Below are positions 38,038-48,253 of a DNA stretch of 64,000 nt, one piece after another; the stretch's first letter is position 1; each line of letters opens with the position of its first letter. Made by a program: the position numbers and the translations under genes. The notes beneath the pieces are model-generated. The model was not told the origin of the DNA, made no database searches, and saw nothing but the letters and a program-made list of their open reading frames with translations. Source of the DNA: JBDSLU01 sp963844435 (GTDB taxonomy: Bacteria > Acidobacteriota > Vicinamibacteria > Vicinamibacterales > Vicinamibacteraceae); NCBI GenBank assembly GCA_963844435.1, contig CAWJOG010000021.1, positions 372,001-436,000 of the forward strand, given 5' to 3'.

Positions 38038-38930
38038 TCAGGCCAGCGGCAGCAGGATCCGGAAGGCGGTCCCCTCGGCGTCGCTCGTGAACTCGACGAG
38101 CCCGCCGTGCGCCAGCGCCGTCTCGCGCACCATCGCCAGGCCGAGGCCGCTGCCATCCCCGGACGTCTTCGTGGTGAAGAACGGCTCGAAGACCACCGCG
38201 TGCAGATCGGACGGGATGCCGGTGCCGGTGTCCGACACCTCCACGACCGCGTAGGTGACCGGGGCGCGCCCCCGGCCAGCGACATCGCGCGAGTTCCAGC
38301 GGACCGCGGAATGCGTCGCCAGGCGCAGGCTGCCGCCGTCCGGCACGGCGTCGCGCGCGTTCAGGCACAGGTTGAGGATCGCCTGCTCGATTTGCGTCGG
38401 GTCGACGTGGACCAGCAGCGCGTGGGCGGGGCAGCACACGGTGAGCTCGACGCCCGGCCCGGCCACCGGCTCCGCCAGCTGCGCGCTCGACCGGACGATG
38501 TCGTTGACATCCATCCACTGCCGCGTACCGTCGTCGGGACGGCCGAAGGTGGCCACCCGACGGGCGAGCTCCGACGCGCGGCCCAGGGCGTCGGAGGCCG
38601 CCCGCGCCTGGTCGCGCACCACACCCGCGTCGCCGGGCATCTCCGCCATCAGGTCGAGACAGGCGCGGGCGACCAGCAGCGTGTTGTTGAAATCGCGGAC
38701 GGGGCCGATCGCAGACGGCCGGCGAGCGCCAGCTTCTGGGCATGGCGCAGCTGGGCATCGACATACGCGTCGGCGACGCGATCGCGCCCCGGGCCGGACG
38801 GGCCACCGGGCCGTGGCAGGGCGATCGCGGCGAGGCGGTCGAGCCACGACGTGAGACACGGTTGCCGGTCGATCGCCGGCACACCGAATGTGTCGACGCC
38901 GGGGTAAGTCAGCGGGCAGGTGTCGTTCAT
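38038..38930 (-). CDS. histidine-kinase-like protein, one frameshift, phospho-acceptor His replaced
   Basis: About 297 residues from ATG 38930. There is no membrane segment. After a coiled linker (AYVDAQLRHAQKLALAG) the dimerisation helix reads IGPVRDFNNTLLVARACLDL, where related kinases have HDFNN with the phosphorylated His; here Arg takes that place, right next to a frameshift at about 38715. The HATPase domain is intact: LNLCLNARDAV, VEVSDTGTGIP, VVFEPFFTTK and GSGLGLAMV. It lies downstream of the NarL-type regulator on the same strand. It may be a non-phosphorylating or auxiliary kinase. Confidence 0.75.
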
Positions 38931-39013
38931 CAGCGCCGAAGATGATGAGGCGGCGCCCCGGTCAGGACGCAATGCGCCAATTCCTGAGGGCCGACCGCGC
39001 CGCCGCCCTAGGG

Positions 39014-39666
39014 CTACTCCCGTACGAGCCCGGCCCGGAGGGCGAGGCGGACCAGGCCGGGGACGTCGAAGATCTGCAGGCGTTCCATCACCTGACGGCG
39101 GTGCGTTTCCACCGTCTTGACGCTCAGCTTCAGCCGGAACGCCATCTCCTTGGTCGAGTGGCCTTCCGCGATGAGCTGCAGGATCTCCCGCTGCCGGGCG
39201 CTGAGGACGTCGAGCGGGCCCTTCGGCTGGGCGTCGGCGGCGGCCATGCCGGCCAGGAACCCGTTCACCACGACGCGCGACACGGCGCTGCTGATGTAGA
39301 TCTCGCCGCGCAGGACGGCTCGCAGCGCCAGCGGTAGCTCGGCGACCGCCGCGTCCTGGAGCAGGTAGCCCGCAGCGCCCGCCCGCAGCGCCTGCAGCAC
39401 GTAGGCATCCGTGCCGTGCATCGACAGCACGATCGTGCGCGCCCGGGTGTTCGCGGGACACGACGGCAGCCGCCTCGAGCCCGTGCAGGCCGGGCATCGC
39501 GATGTCCATCAGCACGACGTCGGGACGGTGCCTGGCGATCGCGGCGAGCGCGTCATGGCCGTCGCTCGCCTCGAGACCCGTCGACACCTCCGGCAGCCCC
39601 TCGAGGAGCGCGCGCAGGCCGCGCGCACCAGCGTGTGGTCATCGGGAGCAGCACCGTGTGGCTCAT
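39014..39666 (-). CDS. NarL/LuxR-type response regulator, several frameshifts
   Basis: Starting at ATG 39666 (overlapping the kinase stop by ATGA). The receiver is spread over frames: MSHTVLL with DDHTLVRAGLRALLE, then VVLMDIAMPGLHGLEAA with the phospho-accepting Asp, then IVLSMHGTDAYVLQALRAGA. The C-terminal LuxR helix-turn-helix is in one frame (LSARQREILQLIAEGHSTKE, then LKLSVKTVETHRRQVMERL). Frames change near 39620-39590 and 39450. It pairs with the HisKA_3 kinase upstream. Confidence 0.82.
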
Positions 39667-40982
39667 ACGATCACCGCCGGGGACCGTCGTTCGATACCGA
39701 CGCCGGGGCCAACGGGATCGCAGGCGAGATCGTGGTGCCACGTCCGGGCGCCGACTCGACGCCAGACGGCCGCCGGCGGACGCCGCGCGATCGCCATGCT
39801 GACCAGCCGGAGGTGCATGGCCGGGCGTCGCGCCCGCGCCATCCCGGGATCGAAGCCGCGCCCATCGTCGATCAACCAGACGGACGGCTCGCTGCCGGCC
39901 TGGCGGGCGGCCAGCGACATGCGGCTCGCCGCCGCGTGCCGCAGGCTGTTGGCGAGCGCCTCCTGGACGACCCGGTAGACCGCCAGCTCGATCGGCGGCG
40001 GCAGCCGGGGCAGCCACTCCGGCACACCCACCGTGACGATGAGCGCCGACCGATCGACATGCGCGTCGATCAGCGCCTGCAGGGCCGGACCGAGGCCGAC
40101 CTCGTCGAGCAGCGGGCGGCCGCAGGCCGCGCGCGAACGCGCGGACGTCGTGCAGCAGCTCCTCGGAGATGGCGACGCAGTCGTCGATGGCGGCGGTGCG
40201 CTGGTCGGGCCTCAGGCGCGAGAGCTGGAGCTTCATCCGCAGCGCCGTCAGGCGCTGGCCGAAATCGTCGTGCAGCTCGCGGGCGAGCCGGCGGCGCTCG
40301 TCCTCTTCGGCCTCGCGGACCGGCCGGCGAGCGCCTGGACGGCCTGCGCCTCGACACGCACGCGTTCGAGCAGGGCATCGCTCCGTTCCAGGCTCGCCTC
40401 GAGATAGCGGGTCACGTGGCCGATGGTCGCGACGAGTCCGGCGGTCAGGGACGCATGCAGGAACCAGAGCCGGAGGTACTGGCTCGGCCACGGCATCTCG
40501 ACGAACTGCGGGCCGCCCGTCAGCGTCAGGACCCACGGCAGCAGCCACGTCGCGCTGGTCACGGCCATCGTCGGCCAGCCCCAGCGCGGTCCGCCCATCA
40601 GCGTCGCGAAACCGGCGGCCATCGGCATCAGCCCGCCGGGAAAAGGGATCTCGCGCGCGTACAGCAACAGGACCACGTTGCACGAGACGAACACGCCGAC
40701 GATGAGCGCGACGCGGGCGCTGGGCGACAGGGTATGCGAGAGCGAGACCGCCGCGGCGGCGATGGCGCCTCCACAGACGGCCACCAGCGCCCAGTCGCTC
40801 ATGAGCAGGCGGACGATCAGAGCCACCAGCAGCGCCGGAACGATGGCGATCGCGAAGCGGCGGGTGACGCCGTCGACGACGTCACGGCGCCAGGTGCGTG
40901 CGACGGCCGGCGCGGCCGCGTCGATCGGCGCCGGCAAGGGATCGCGCGAGGTCGCGTCCGGGGCGAACCCGTCGGCGTTCAT
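39663..40982 (-). CDS. NarX/DesK-type sensor histidine kinase, frameshifts
   Basis: About 439 residues from ATG 40982. Six membrane helices fill residues 40-190 (AIAIVPALLVALIVRLLM; ALIVGVFVSCNVVLLLYA), then a coiled coil, the HisKA_3 box DERRRLARELHDDFGQRLTA and a HATPase domain with YRVVQEALANSLRHAAAS and LIDDGRGFDPG. Frames change near 40330, 40125 and 39820; the last stretch (RLVSMAIARRPPA onwards) is probably out of frame. The order kinase, regulator, second kinase on the minus strand suggests one operon. Confidence 0.82.
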
Positions 40983-41053
40983 GGCGGCTCGGAGTCGCGG
41001 GTAGCGTAGCACGGGCCCCGGCGCCGATTCACGTCCGCGAGGCGGACGCCGCG

Positions 41054-42316
41054 TCACCCCTTCAGCGCGGCCATCAGCCCTTCGTACTTCTGCATGATCA
41101 CGTCCCAGCGGTAGTTGGTCTTCACGTACTGCCGGCCGTTGCGGCCCATCTGCGCCCGCAGCCGGTCATCGGCGAGCAGCATCTTCAGCGCCTCGGTGAA
41201 CTCGTCCCCGGACGAGTAGTAGAGACCGGCCTGGCTCTTGCGGCAGTGGTCGACGAGCACGTCGCTGCGGCCGTTGACGAGGATGGGCGTGCCGACGGCC
41301 ATCGCCTCGAGCGCCAGTAGCGACAGGCTCTCGTGCGGCGACGGCACCACCACCACCGTGGCCGCCTCGAGCGCCTCGGCGCGCTCCGCTTCGGACAGCA
41401 TGCCGGCGAAGCGCACCGACGGATCCTCGGGCAGCGGCATCAGCTTGGCGCCCATCAGCACCAGCGTCGCGTCGCCGCCGGCGCGCTGGTAGCCGTTGAA
41501 GTACTGCAGCAGCTCCTCGCAGCCCTTGCCCGGATCGATGCGCCCGCCGTACAGCGCGACCGGGCCGTGCAGGCGATGCCGGCGGCGGAACGCCTCGCCG
41601 CGCCCGCGCATGCGCCGGCGGTTGCCGTAGCCCTTGTCGGGCGAGTTCTCGTCGTCGGTGGCGGCCGCTTCCGCCGCTTCGGGCGTCCCCGGATGCGGAC
41701 GGTTCTGCGGCAGGTCGACGCCGCAGCCGACCGTCGCCTCGGCGGTGGCGCGGATGTCGAACGTCGAGTTCAGGAACCGACGCTCGACGTCCGTGTTGTA
41801 GGCGATCGCCTTCGCCTTGCGGAACAGATCCTGATAGAGCCGCAGCTTGATCGCCGGCTCGTCGTGCGCGGTCGGCACCAGGATGCTGCGCGAGGAGTCG
41901 ATCTGCAGGCCCAGCGCGGTCGGAGCGTACAGGTACGTGAAGAAGATCAGGATGTCGTAGCTGCGGTGCGTGCGCTGCAGGTGCTCGAGCAGCCCCGGCG
42001 CCACCGGGCCCTGGCGGCGCAGCCAATCCTGTTCGTCGCCGTCCGTGTGCGGGTAGTTGAAGATCCAGTCGGAGAAGCGGTTGAACTCCTCGATGTCGCG
42101 GGTCTCGCTGGTGCCGAATCGCCGCACGGCGACGCCGCGGACGCGGTCGACGCCCTCGGGGTACTCGTTCTTCCAGGTGATGTAGTCGCGGGCGCAGGTG
42201 GTCAGCACTTCGACCTGGTGCCGCGCCGCGAGGCGCTCGGCGATCAGGCGGCAGTGGTACTCCGAGCCGCCGAGGATGTCGGTGCCGTAGCGCTGGACGA
42301 TGAGCGCGATCTTCAC
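41054..42316 (-). CDS. GT4-family glycosyltransferase
   Basis: A 420-residue retaining glycosyltransferase with the GT-B fold. The N-domain starts MKIALIVQRYGTDILGGSEY, the donor domain has GPVALYGGRIDPGKG, VRFAGML and the EX7E motif in HESLSLLALEAMAVGTPILV. A charged insertion at about 205-240 (EAAEAAATDDENSPDKGYGN) is unusual. It is the last gene of the glycan operon, 46 bases after the preceding stop, and is paralogous to the 44698 gene. Sugar and acceptor are unknown. Confidence 0.9.
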   Translation of the reverse strand: MKIALIVQRYGTDILGGSEYHCRLIAERLAARHQVEVLTTCARDYITWKNEYPEGVDRVRGVAVRRFGTSETRDIEEFNRFSDWIFNYPHTDGDEQDWLRRQGPVAPGLLEHLQRTHRSYDILIFFTYLYAPTALGLQIDSSRSILVPTAHDEPAIKLRLYQDLFRKAKAIAYNTDVERRFLNSTFDIRATAEATVGCGVDLPQNRPHPGTPEAAEAAATDDENSPDKGYGNRRRMRGRGEAFRRRHRLHGPVALYGGRIDPGKGCEELLQYFNGYQRAGGDATLVLMGAKLMPLPEDPSVRFAGMLSEAERAEALEAATVVVVPSPHESLSLLALEAMAVGTPILVNGRSDVLVDHCRKSQAGLYYSSGDEFTEALKMLLADDRLRAQMGRNGRQYVKTNYRWDVIMQKYEGLMAALKG

Positions 42317-42362
42317 GCGTGGACTCCGCGACTCGCCGAGATCGTCGGCGTGGGCTGCTGCA

Positions 42363-43427
42363 TCAGGCGAACTCCGCGATGAGGGTGTCCAGCTCGCGTG
42401 CGGTGCGATGGTCGCCGAAATCGGCGAGCCGCTCGCGCTGGCCGGTGACGACCCGGCGCCGGACGTCCTGGTCGTAGGCGAGGACGCCGAGCCATTCGGC
42501 GGCGTACTCGAGGTCCTTGGGGTTGAAGACGACGCCGGCGCCGCCCATCGTCTCGGGCACGGCCGCCTCGCCGTAGGCCAGCACCGGCACGCCGGCGGCC
42601 ATCGACTCGAGCAGCGGCACGCAGAAGCCCTCGTGGTCGCTCAGCGAGATGTAGACGTCGGCGTGACGGTAGAACGCGGCCAGGTCGGCGTCCGGCACCG
42701 GGCCGGTGAAGAAGAACCGATCGTGCGGCATCTCGTACTCCCGCATCAGCGCCAGGATGGCCTTGTAGTAGCCCGGCACGGCGTCGGTCCTGCCGACGAA
42801 GATGAAGCGGTAATACGCGTCGACATAGCGCTTGTAGTGCTCGGCCAGCCGGATGTGATCCTCGATCCGCTTGTTGGGCGCGATGCGGCCGACGAACAGG
42901 AAGTTTACCAAGCCGTCGTCGAGGAAGCGCGACAGGGCCGGCCGCGGCGGCGCCTTGGTGATCCGATCGAGATCGACGGCGATCGGCATGACCCCGGTCG
43001 GCGCGAAGCCGAGGGCCTCCAGCTCGCGGCGGTTGAAATCGGAGTCGCCGAGGGCCAGGTCGACGTGGCCGACCAGCGTGGCCAGCTCGCGGCGACCGAA
43101 CGACGCCAGCCGGAACATGTTGGCGTCGTAGCCGGCGAAGAAGTGCGCCGGCGTGATGTTGTGGTACTGCAGGACGCGGGCGCCGGGCAGGGTGGCGAAG
43201 GCGCCCGTCATCGGCGACGGCAGCGCGAAATGGAAGATCGTGACGTCGCCGCGGCGGGCCGCGTCGTCGGCGAAGGGCCGGACGTCGGCGCGCAGGTCGT
43301 CGTCGATGGTCAGCGCGAACAGGTCGGAGGTGTGGCCCTTGGCCCGCAGCAGATCGCGGACGCGGCGGGCGCTGTCGCCGATGGCGTCGCCCCGGTGGGC
43401 GGCCGGCACCCACTGGTTGATCGTCAT
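42363..43427 (-). CDS. GT4-family glycosyltransferase
   Basis: A 354-residue GT-B transferase. It has VLQYHNITPAHFFAGYDANM in the N-domain, LVNFLFVGRIAPNKRIEDHI at the domain junction, FFFTGPVPDADLAAFYRHAD and the EX7E motif in HEGFCVPLLESMAAGVPVLA. The ATG overlaps the stop of the upstream transferase by four bases. It is a paralogue of that gene; both belong to the group with YHNITP, found in surface-polysaccharide loci. Confidence 0.92.
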   Translation of the reverse strand: MTINQWVPAAHRGDAIGDSARRVRDLLRAKGHTSDLFALTIDDDLRADVRPFADDAARRGDVTIFHFALPSPMTGAFATLPGARVLQYHNITPAHFFAGYDANMFRLASFGRRELATLVGHVDLALGDSDFNRRELEALGFAPTGVMPIAVDLDRITKAPPRPALSRFLDDGLVNFLFVGRIAPNKRIEDHIRLAEHYKRYVDAYYRFIFVGRTDAVPGYYKAILALMREYEMPHDRFFFTGPVPDADLAAFYRHADVYISLSDHEGFCVPLLESMAAGVPVLAYGEAAVPETMGGAGVVFNPKDLEYAAEWLGVLAYDQDVRRRVVTGQRERLADFGDHRTARELDTLIAEFA

Positions 43428-44701
43428 GGCGCCGCCGGGGCGGTCTTACCTTTTGCGGAGTAGACCGGGGGCAGCGCGCCGTAGGCGCCCGGGCGGTATT
43501 GGTGCAGCTCCTCCAGCTGCTGGGTCGACGCGAAGCGATCCCAGAAGTCGAAGGCGACGGCCGGCGCCGGCTGCGGCGGCATCGCCCGCACCTGCTCGAC
43601 GAAGCCGCGGACCAGGCCGCCGAAGTCGCGGGCCAGGAGCCGCGCCAGCGCCGCGTCCTGCGCCTCGACGATCTGCGCCTCGAGATCGGGATCGCTGATC
43701 ACGGCGTCGACGATCGCCGCCACGTGCGCGGGATCCTTGTCCGTGTAGAGGACGCCGCCGCCATCCATCGTCGCCGGGATCGCCGTCGCCGCGTAGGCGA
43801 CGACCGGCAGACCGACGTGGAACGCCTCCATCAGCGGCACGCAGAACCCCTCGTGCTCGCTGGCGCAGAGGAACAGGTCGGCGACCTCGTAGTAGGCGGC
43901 GAGCTCGGCGTCCGAGACGTGGCCGAGGAAGTGGACGTCGTGCGCGCCGAGATCCGCGACCAGCTTCTGGAGCATCGCGAAGTAGCGCTCGAACCCGCTC
44001 GACGAGCCGACCAGCAGCAGCCGCGACCGCGCGTTGTGCCGGGTCTTGTAGGCGTGGAAGTGGCGGATGACGTTCTCGATCTTCTTGTTCGGGATCACCC
44101 GGCCGACGAACAGCAGGTTGGTCCAGCCGTCGTCGAAGGCCTGGGCCATCGTGCGATCGGGCACGACGTCGAGATGATCGAAGCTCGGGACGACCGGCAG
44201 GACGTCGGTGCGCGGGAAGCCGAGCTCGACCAGCTCCTGGCGGTTGAACTCGGAGTCGCCGAGCGCCAGCGCACAGCGTGACGCGTAGGCGCCCAGCTCG
44301 CGCCGACCGAGGTAGCACAGCTCCACCAGCAGCGGATGCACGCCGGCGAAGTACACCGGCGGCGTGATGTTGTGGTAGACGAGGATCATCCGCCCCGGCA
44401 GCGCGTAGGCGACGCGCGAGGCGCGCGATCCGATCGAGAAGTGGTGGATGAGGGCGGTCTCGGGCGTCGCCTCGTCGATCAGGTCGCGATAGTCGCGCGT
44501 CAGATCTTCGAGCCGCGAGTCGGCGGTCTCGACGAAGATGTCCGAGCGGTAGCCGGCGGCACGCAGCACCTTCTGGATGCCGAGCACCTCGTGGCCGATG
44601 GCGTCGCCGTAGCCGAGCGTCGCCAGCACCTGATGGACGGCTGGCGCGGCCGCCCCGGGCGCGCCGGCAGCCGTCGAGCCGTCGGGCGCCTGGCCGGTCA
44701 T
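43424..44701 (-). CDS. GT4-family glycosyltransferase
   Basis: A 425-residue GT-B transferase. ATG 44701 overlaps the preceding stop (ATGA). Motifs include ILVYHNITPPVYFAGVHPLL, WTNLLFVGRVIPNKKIENVI, HFLGHVSDAELAAYYEVADL and the EX7E motif in HEGFCVPLMEAFHVGLPVVA. A C-terminal extension (FDFWDRFASTQQLEELHQY, ending AKGKTAPAAP) goes beyond the fold. Paralogue of the 42363 gene. Confidence 0.92.
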   Translation of the reverse strand: MTGQAPDGSTAAGAPGAAAPAVHQVLATLGYGDAIGHEVLGIQKVLRAAGYRSDIFVETADSRLEDLTRDYRDLIDEATPETALIHHFSIGSRASRVAYALPGRMILVYHNITPPVYFAGVHPLLVELCYLGRRELGAYASRCALALGDSEFNRQELVELGFPRTDVLPVVPSFDHLDVVPDRTMAQAFDDGWTNLLFVGRVIPNKKIENVIRHFHAYKTRHNARSRLLLVGSSSGFERYFAMLQKLVADLGAHDVHFLGHVSDAELAAYYEVADLFLCASEHEGFCVPLMEAFHVGLPVVAYAATAIPATMDGGGVLYTDKDPAHVAAIVDAVISDPDLEAQIVEAQDAALARLLARDFGGLVRGFVEQVRAMPPQPAPAVAFDFWDRFASTQQLEELHQYRPGAYGALPPVYSAKGKTAPAAP

Positions 44702-46333
44702 CCGTTCCTCCGCGGCGGCCGCCGTTGACGGCCCTGCCGGTTCTGCCCCCGGCGGCCGTCCTGGCGATCCCGCTGGCCCGTCTGCCCGCCCCCGTTCTTG
44801 GCCGGTGTTCCCGGGGCGCCGGCGCCGGCCTTGCCGCTTCCGCCAGCTTGCGCGCCCGGCTGGCCGGGGCGGCCGCCCTGCGGGCGATCGGGCCGATCCG
44901 GACGGTTGCCCTGGGGCCGCCGGCCGCGGCCGTGCGCCCCGCTGCGGACGGCCTGCCGGCCCGCGACCGGCGATGGACGCGGCGCCGGACCCGAGGAACT
45001 GTTGGACTGGCCGCGCGACTGCGCATCCGCGGGCGCCGCCGGCTCGTCGTACGCCACCGGGCCCTTGGCGATGCCGTCGACGATTTCCTGCGCGGGTGCC
45101 AGCGTCCGCCGCCGGCGCGCCAGCCAACCGGGCAGCGCATCGACCGCGGCCGGCGCGGCGTTGGCCCGCGACAGCTGCCCGAGCATGTCCTCGGTACTTG
45201 CGCTGGATCACCGGCCACGCGTAGTGGCGCTCGTAGAAGCGGCGTCCGTTCTCGCCGAACGCCTGGTGCAGCGGCCGGTTCGACGTCAGCGTGAACAGCG
45301 CCTCGGCGAACTCCGGGAAGTCGTCGTAGTAGAGCCCGGCGCGGCTGCGGATGGTCTGCCCGCGCAGCACGTCGCAGCGGCCGTTGGCCAGCACCGGCCG
45401 CCCCAGGCCCCACGCTTCGAGCGCCACCATCGACAGGCTCTCGAACCGCGACGGCATGATCAGCGCCTCCGAGGCGGCGATGGCGTCGAACTTGTCACGG
45501 TCGGAGACGAAGCCGAGATGCCGGATGCGCGGATGCGCCGGAATCGGCAGGATCGACGTGCCGGCGAGGATCAGCGAGAGCTGCTGGCCGAGGCGCGGCC
45601 GGTAGTTGCCAAAGTAGTCGAACAGCTCGGCGCAGCCCTTGTTCGCGTCGATGCGCCCGACGTAGATCACGAACGGGCCCGAGATGTCGTACTTTCGGCG
45701 AAAGCGATCGGGCGCGGTCTCGCGCGGCAGGTCGGAGCCGATGCCGACGACGACGCCCGGCACCGACGTGTTGCCGGAGACGGCCTGGATGATGGCGCGC
45801 TCTTCCGGCGAGTTGTACATCAGCGCGCGCGCGGCGCGGAACACGGGCGCGAAGATCGACAGGCCGAGCGCGGCGTCGCGCTCCGCGGTCGGCACCAGGA
45901 TCGCCTTGTGCGGCACGCGGCGCACGCCGTGCCAGGCGTGGTAGTAGCGATAGCTGAAGAACAGGAAGAAGTCGAAGGCGTCGGCCTGCTGGCCGATGTA
46001 GTCGATCAGCGCCGGGCTGGTCGGGCCTTCGCTGTCGAGCCACGCGATCTCGTCGGCGACCGAATGGCGCCGCTCGAACACCTGCGTCGATCGCTGGCCG
46101 AAGTCCTGCGGATCGCGCTCACGCGCGACCGGGAAGCGGCGCACCGGGACGCCGTTGACCGTCTCGGTGCCCTCGGCGTAGTGCGCCTTCCAGGTGACGT
46201 AGTCGTGGGCGCAGGTGGTCAGCACCTCGACGCGGTGCCGCCGCGCCAGCATCTCGGCGACGTAGCGGGCGTGCAGCTCCGCGCCGCCGCTGATGTCGGC
46301 GCCGTAGCGCTGGACGACGACCGCGAGCTTCAC
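44698..46333 (-). CDS. GT4-family glycosyltransferase with Arg/Gly-rich disordered tail, one frameshift
   Basis: The GT-B body (about 380 residues) starts MKLAVVVQRYGADISGGAEL and has GPFVIYVGRIDANKG and the EX7E motif in RFESLSMVALEAWGLGRPVL; it is a paralogue of the 41054 gene. The frame shifts by one base at about 45195. In the corrected frame the chain continues through MLGQLSRANAAPAAVDALPG into about 110 residues of Arg, Gly, Gln and Pro (GQTGQRDRQDGRRGQNRQGR), stopping at 44698. Such a basic disordered tail is rare on glycosyltransferases. It is coupled to both neighbours by ATGA overlaps. Confidence 0.85.
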
Positions 46334-47405
46334 GGTTCGCCCGAGTCGTCGCCGGCGGGACGGGGAGTGGGTGCGTCGCCGCCGCCCGACGGCTCCTGGG
46401 ACGCCGGAGCGTCTGGCGGCGCCGGAATCGACGCCGTGGGCAGCGCGGCAATCGGCGCGGTCGGGACGTCGGCCGTGTCGTCGGGACCATCGTCGTAGCC
46501 GGCATCGTCGCCGGACTCCGGTCCGCCGTCGTCGCCGTCGTCGCCGAGCCCGGCGTCCCCGACGGGCTCACCGGCGACGGCCGAACTGCCAGGCGCACCC
46601 GGCTGTCCGGCCTCGAGGCCGCCGCGCCGGCGACCGCGCCGGCGTCGACGGCGCCGCGGGCCGCGGCCGTCGCCCGGATCCGCGCCGGGCGCGGTGCCGG
46701 GCGCGCCGGCGGCGGCGCCGTCGGCGTCATCCGCGGCGGCAGGAGCAGCGGCCTGGGGCGGCGGCGGCGGCGGCGCCAGCGGCGTCCCCGGCCGGTACTG
46801 CACGACGCCCTCGAGCGCGCGGGCGCGGCGCTCGTCGAAGTCGAGCCGCGTGCTCAGCGACTCGACCAGCATCCGCAGGTTCTTCACTTCGATACCCAGC
46901 CGCGTCGTCTCGACGACGAGGTTGTTGAACATCTCGAAGTTGAGCGCGTCCAGCTCGTCGCGGGTCTGCAGGCGCTGGCTGACGCGGGCGAACAGCTCGC
47001 GGTGCTTGGTGTTGATCGCCGGCTGCAGGTGCAGCGGGTGCGTGATGGCCCCGATGTTCACGAACAGCTTGAGCAGCGGGCTCAGGAGCTTGCGGATGCC
47101 GCGCAGGATGCGGCGCGGCAGGTCGCGCGCCGAGCCGAGCGTCAGATCCGGATCGAACGTGTACTGGGGGGGAATTCCTCGCCGGCCAGGAAGAGCGGCG
47201 CCGGCTGGTGCTGGCGCTTGAAGTGGCCCAGCAGGTCGGAGCGGACGGCGCGAGGGTCGAGGAAGCGATCGAGCTTGACGCTGGCCAGCTCGCGGACCTC
47301 CGCCTCGGTGTAGTCGGCGCCGCGCTTGTCACGGATCCGCGCCCTGATCTGGCGCATGATCTGCTCGACGTCAACGTGATCAGCGCGGACGGAGAAATCA
47401 GACAT
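46330..47405 (-). CDS. scaffold-like protein of the glycan operon, frameshift at a G7 run
   Basis: The N-terminus (VDVEQIMRQIRARIRDKRG) has the form seen at the start of many O-antigen-locus methyltransferases and transferases. After the frame change at the seven-G run near 47166 it continues through a basic amphipathic region (LPRRILRGIRKLLSPLLKLF) and coiled coil (RLGIEVKNLRMLVESLSTRL), then a disordered tail with an arginine block and a long Asp/Gly/Ala/Pro acidic end. No catalytic domain is seen. It is the first gene of the operon and its stop overlaps the next start. A role in membrane docking or complex assembly is inference. Confidence 0.7.
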
Positions 47406-47495
47406 GGTCTTCCGGCGACCGCGCGGTGAGCGCGGCCGCGGTGGAGGGGGTGGGGCTGACGTCGATGGCCGCGTGGCGTTCCACCACGAGGCTGC

Positions 47496-47837
47496 TTATG
47501 CCGCGAAGCTCTTGACCGCTTCGGCTTCGCCGTCGTAGCTGTCGAAAATCGTGATGAGCTTCGTGATCACCAGCAGATCCTGAATGCGCTTCGACACGTT
47601 CAGGAGCTTCAGGCGGCCGTTCTGGCGGCTGATGCTCGTGTAGGTCCGCACGATTTCGCCGAGGCCCGCGCTGTCGATGTAGGGCACCGATTCCAGGTTC
47701 AGGAGGATCTTCTTCTTACCCTGACTGACCAGACTGGCGATCTTGTCCTTGAGCAGCTCGTCGCCTTCGCCCAACGTCATCTTGCCCTTGAGATCCAGGA
47801 TCGTGACGTCGTCGACGACCCGTTCTTCGATCTGCAT
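47496..47837 (-). CDS. STAS-domain anti-sigma-factor antagonist
   Basis: A 113-residue cytosolic protein of the SpoIIAA/RsbV family, which in partner-switching binds an anti-sigma kinase. VTILDLKGKMTLGEGDELL opens the fold, and the serine that is phosphorylated in the family lies in VPYIDSAGLGEIVRTY. AGGAG precedes the ATG at 47837. No anti-sigma kinase or phosphatase gene is adjacent. It lies 90 bases upstream of the glycan operon and could share its transcript. Confidence 0.92.
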   Translation of the reverse strand: MQIEERVVDDVTILDLKGKMTLGEGDELLKDKIASLVSQGKKKILLNLESVPYIDSAGLGEIVRTYTSISRQNGRLKLLNVSKRIQDLLVITKLITIFDSYDGEAEAVKSFAA

Positions 47838-47947
47838 TCCCGATACTCCTGTGGCGCGGAAGTCCTAGACGCAGCGGACACTAACACGAGTACCCACACG
47901 CGTCAACGAACCGCGCCCGTGTGGCCGCGGGATCGCGGCCGTGAAAC

Positions 47948-48253
47948 CTACAGCCCGGCCCCCGGCGCCTTCTTCTGCTGGAAGCACGAGCGGCAGAGGA
48001 CCGGCCGCCCTTGCGTGGGCTTGAACGGCACCGTCGTCTCTCGCCCGCACGATGCGCACGTCGCGGTGGTCTCGACCCGCTCGCGAGGCGCTCCCGGTGC
48101 TGGTCCCTGAGCCGCGCGCTTGGCCTTGCACGCGCGGCACCGTTTTGGCTCGTTACGAAAACCCTTGTCGGCGAAAAACGCCTGCTCTCCCGCCGTCCAG
48201 ATGAAGCTGCTTCCGCAGTCGATACACTGCAGAGTCTTGTCCTGGAACTCCAT
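47948..48253 (-). CDS. double zinc-ribbon protein
   Basis: A 101-residue protein with two zinc ribbons. The first (LQCIDCGSSFIWTAGEQAFF, closing RCRACKAKR) matches the probable zinc-ribbon (zf-trcl) pattern. The second is TCASCGRETTVPFKPTQGRP, closing LCRSCF, the CxxC-linked type with VPFKP. Such proteins are abundant and functionally uncharacterised; DNA, RNA or protein binding is possible. The 168 bases upstream (48254-48421) hold no recognised feature. Confidence 0.85.
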   Translation of the reverse strand: MEFQDKTLQCIDCGSSFIWTAGEQAFFADKGFRNEPKRCRACKAKRAAQGPAPGAPRERVETTATCASCGRETTVPFKPTQGRPVLCRSCFQQKKAPGAGL

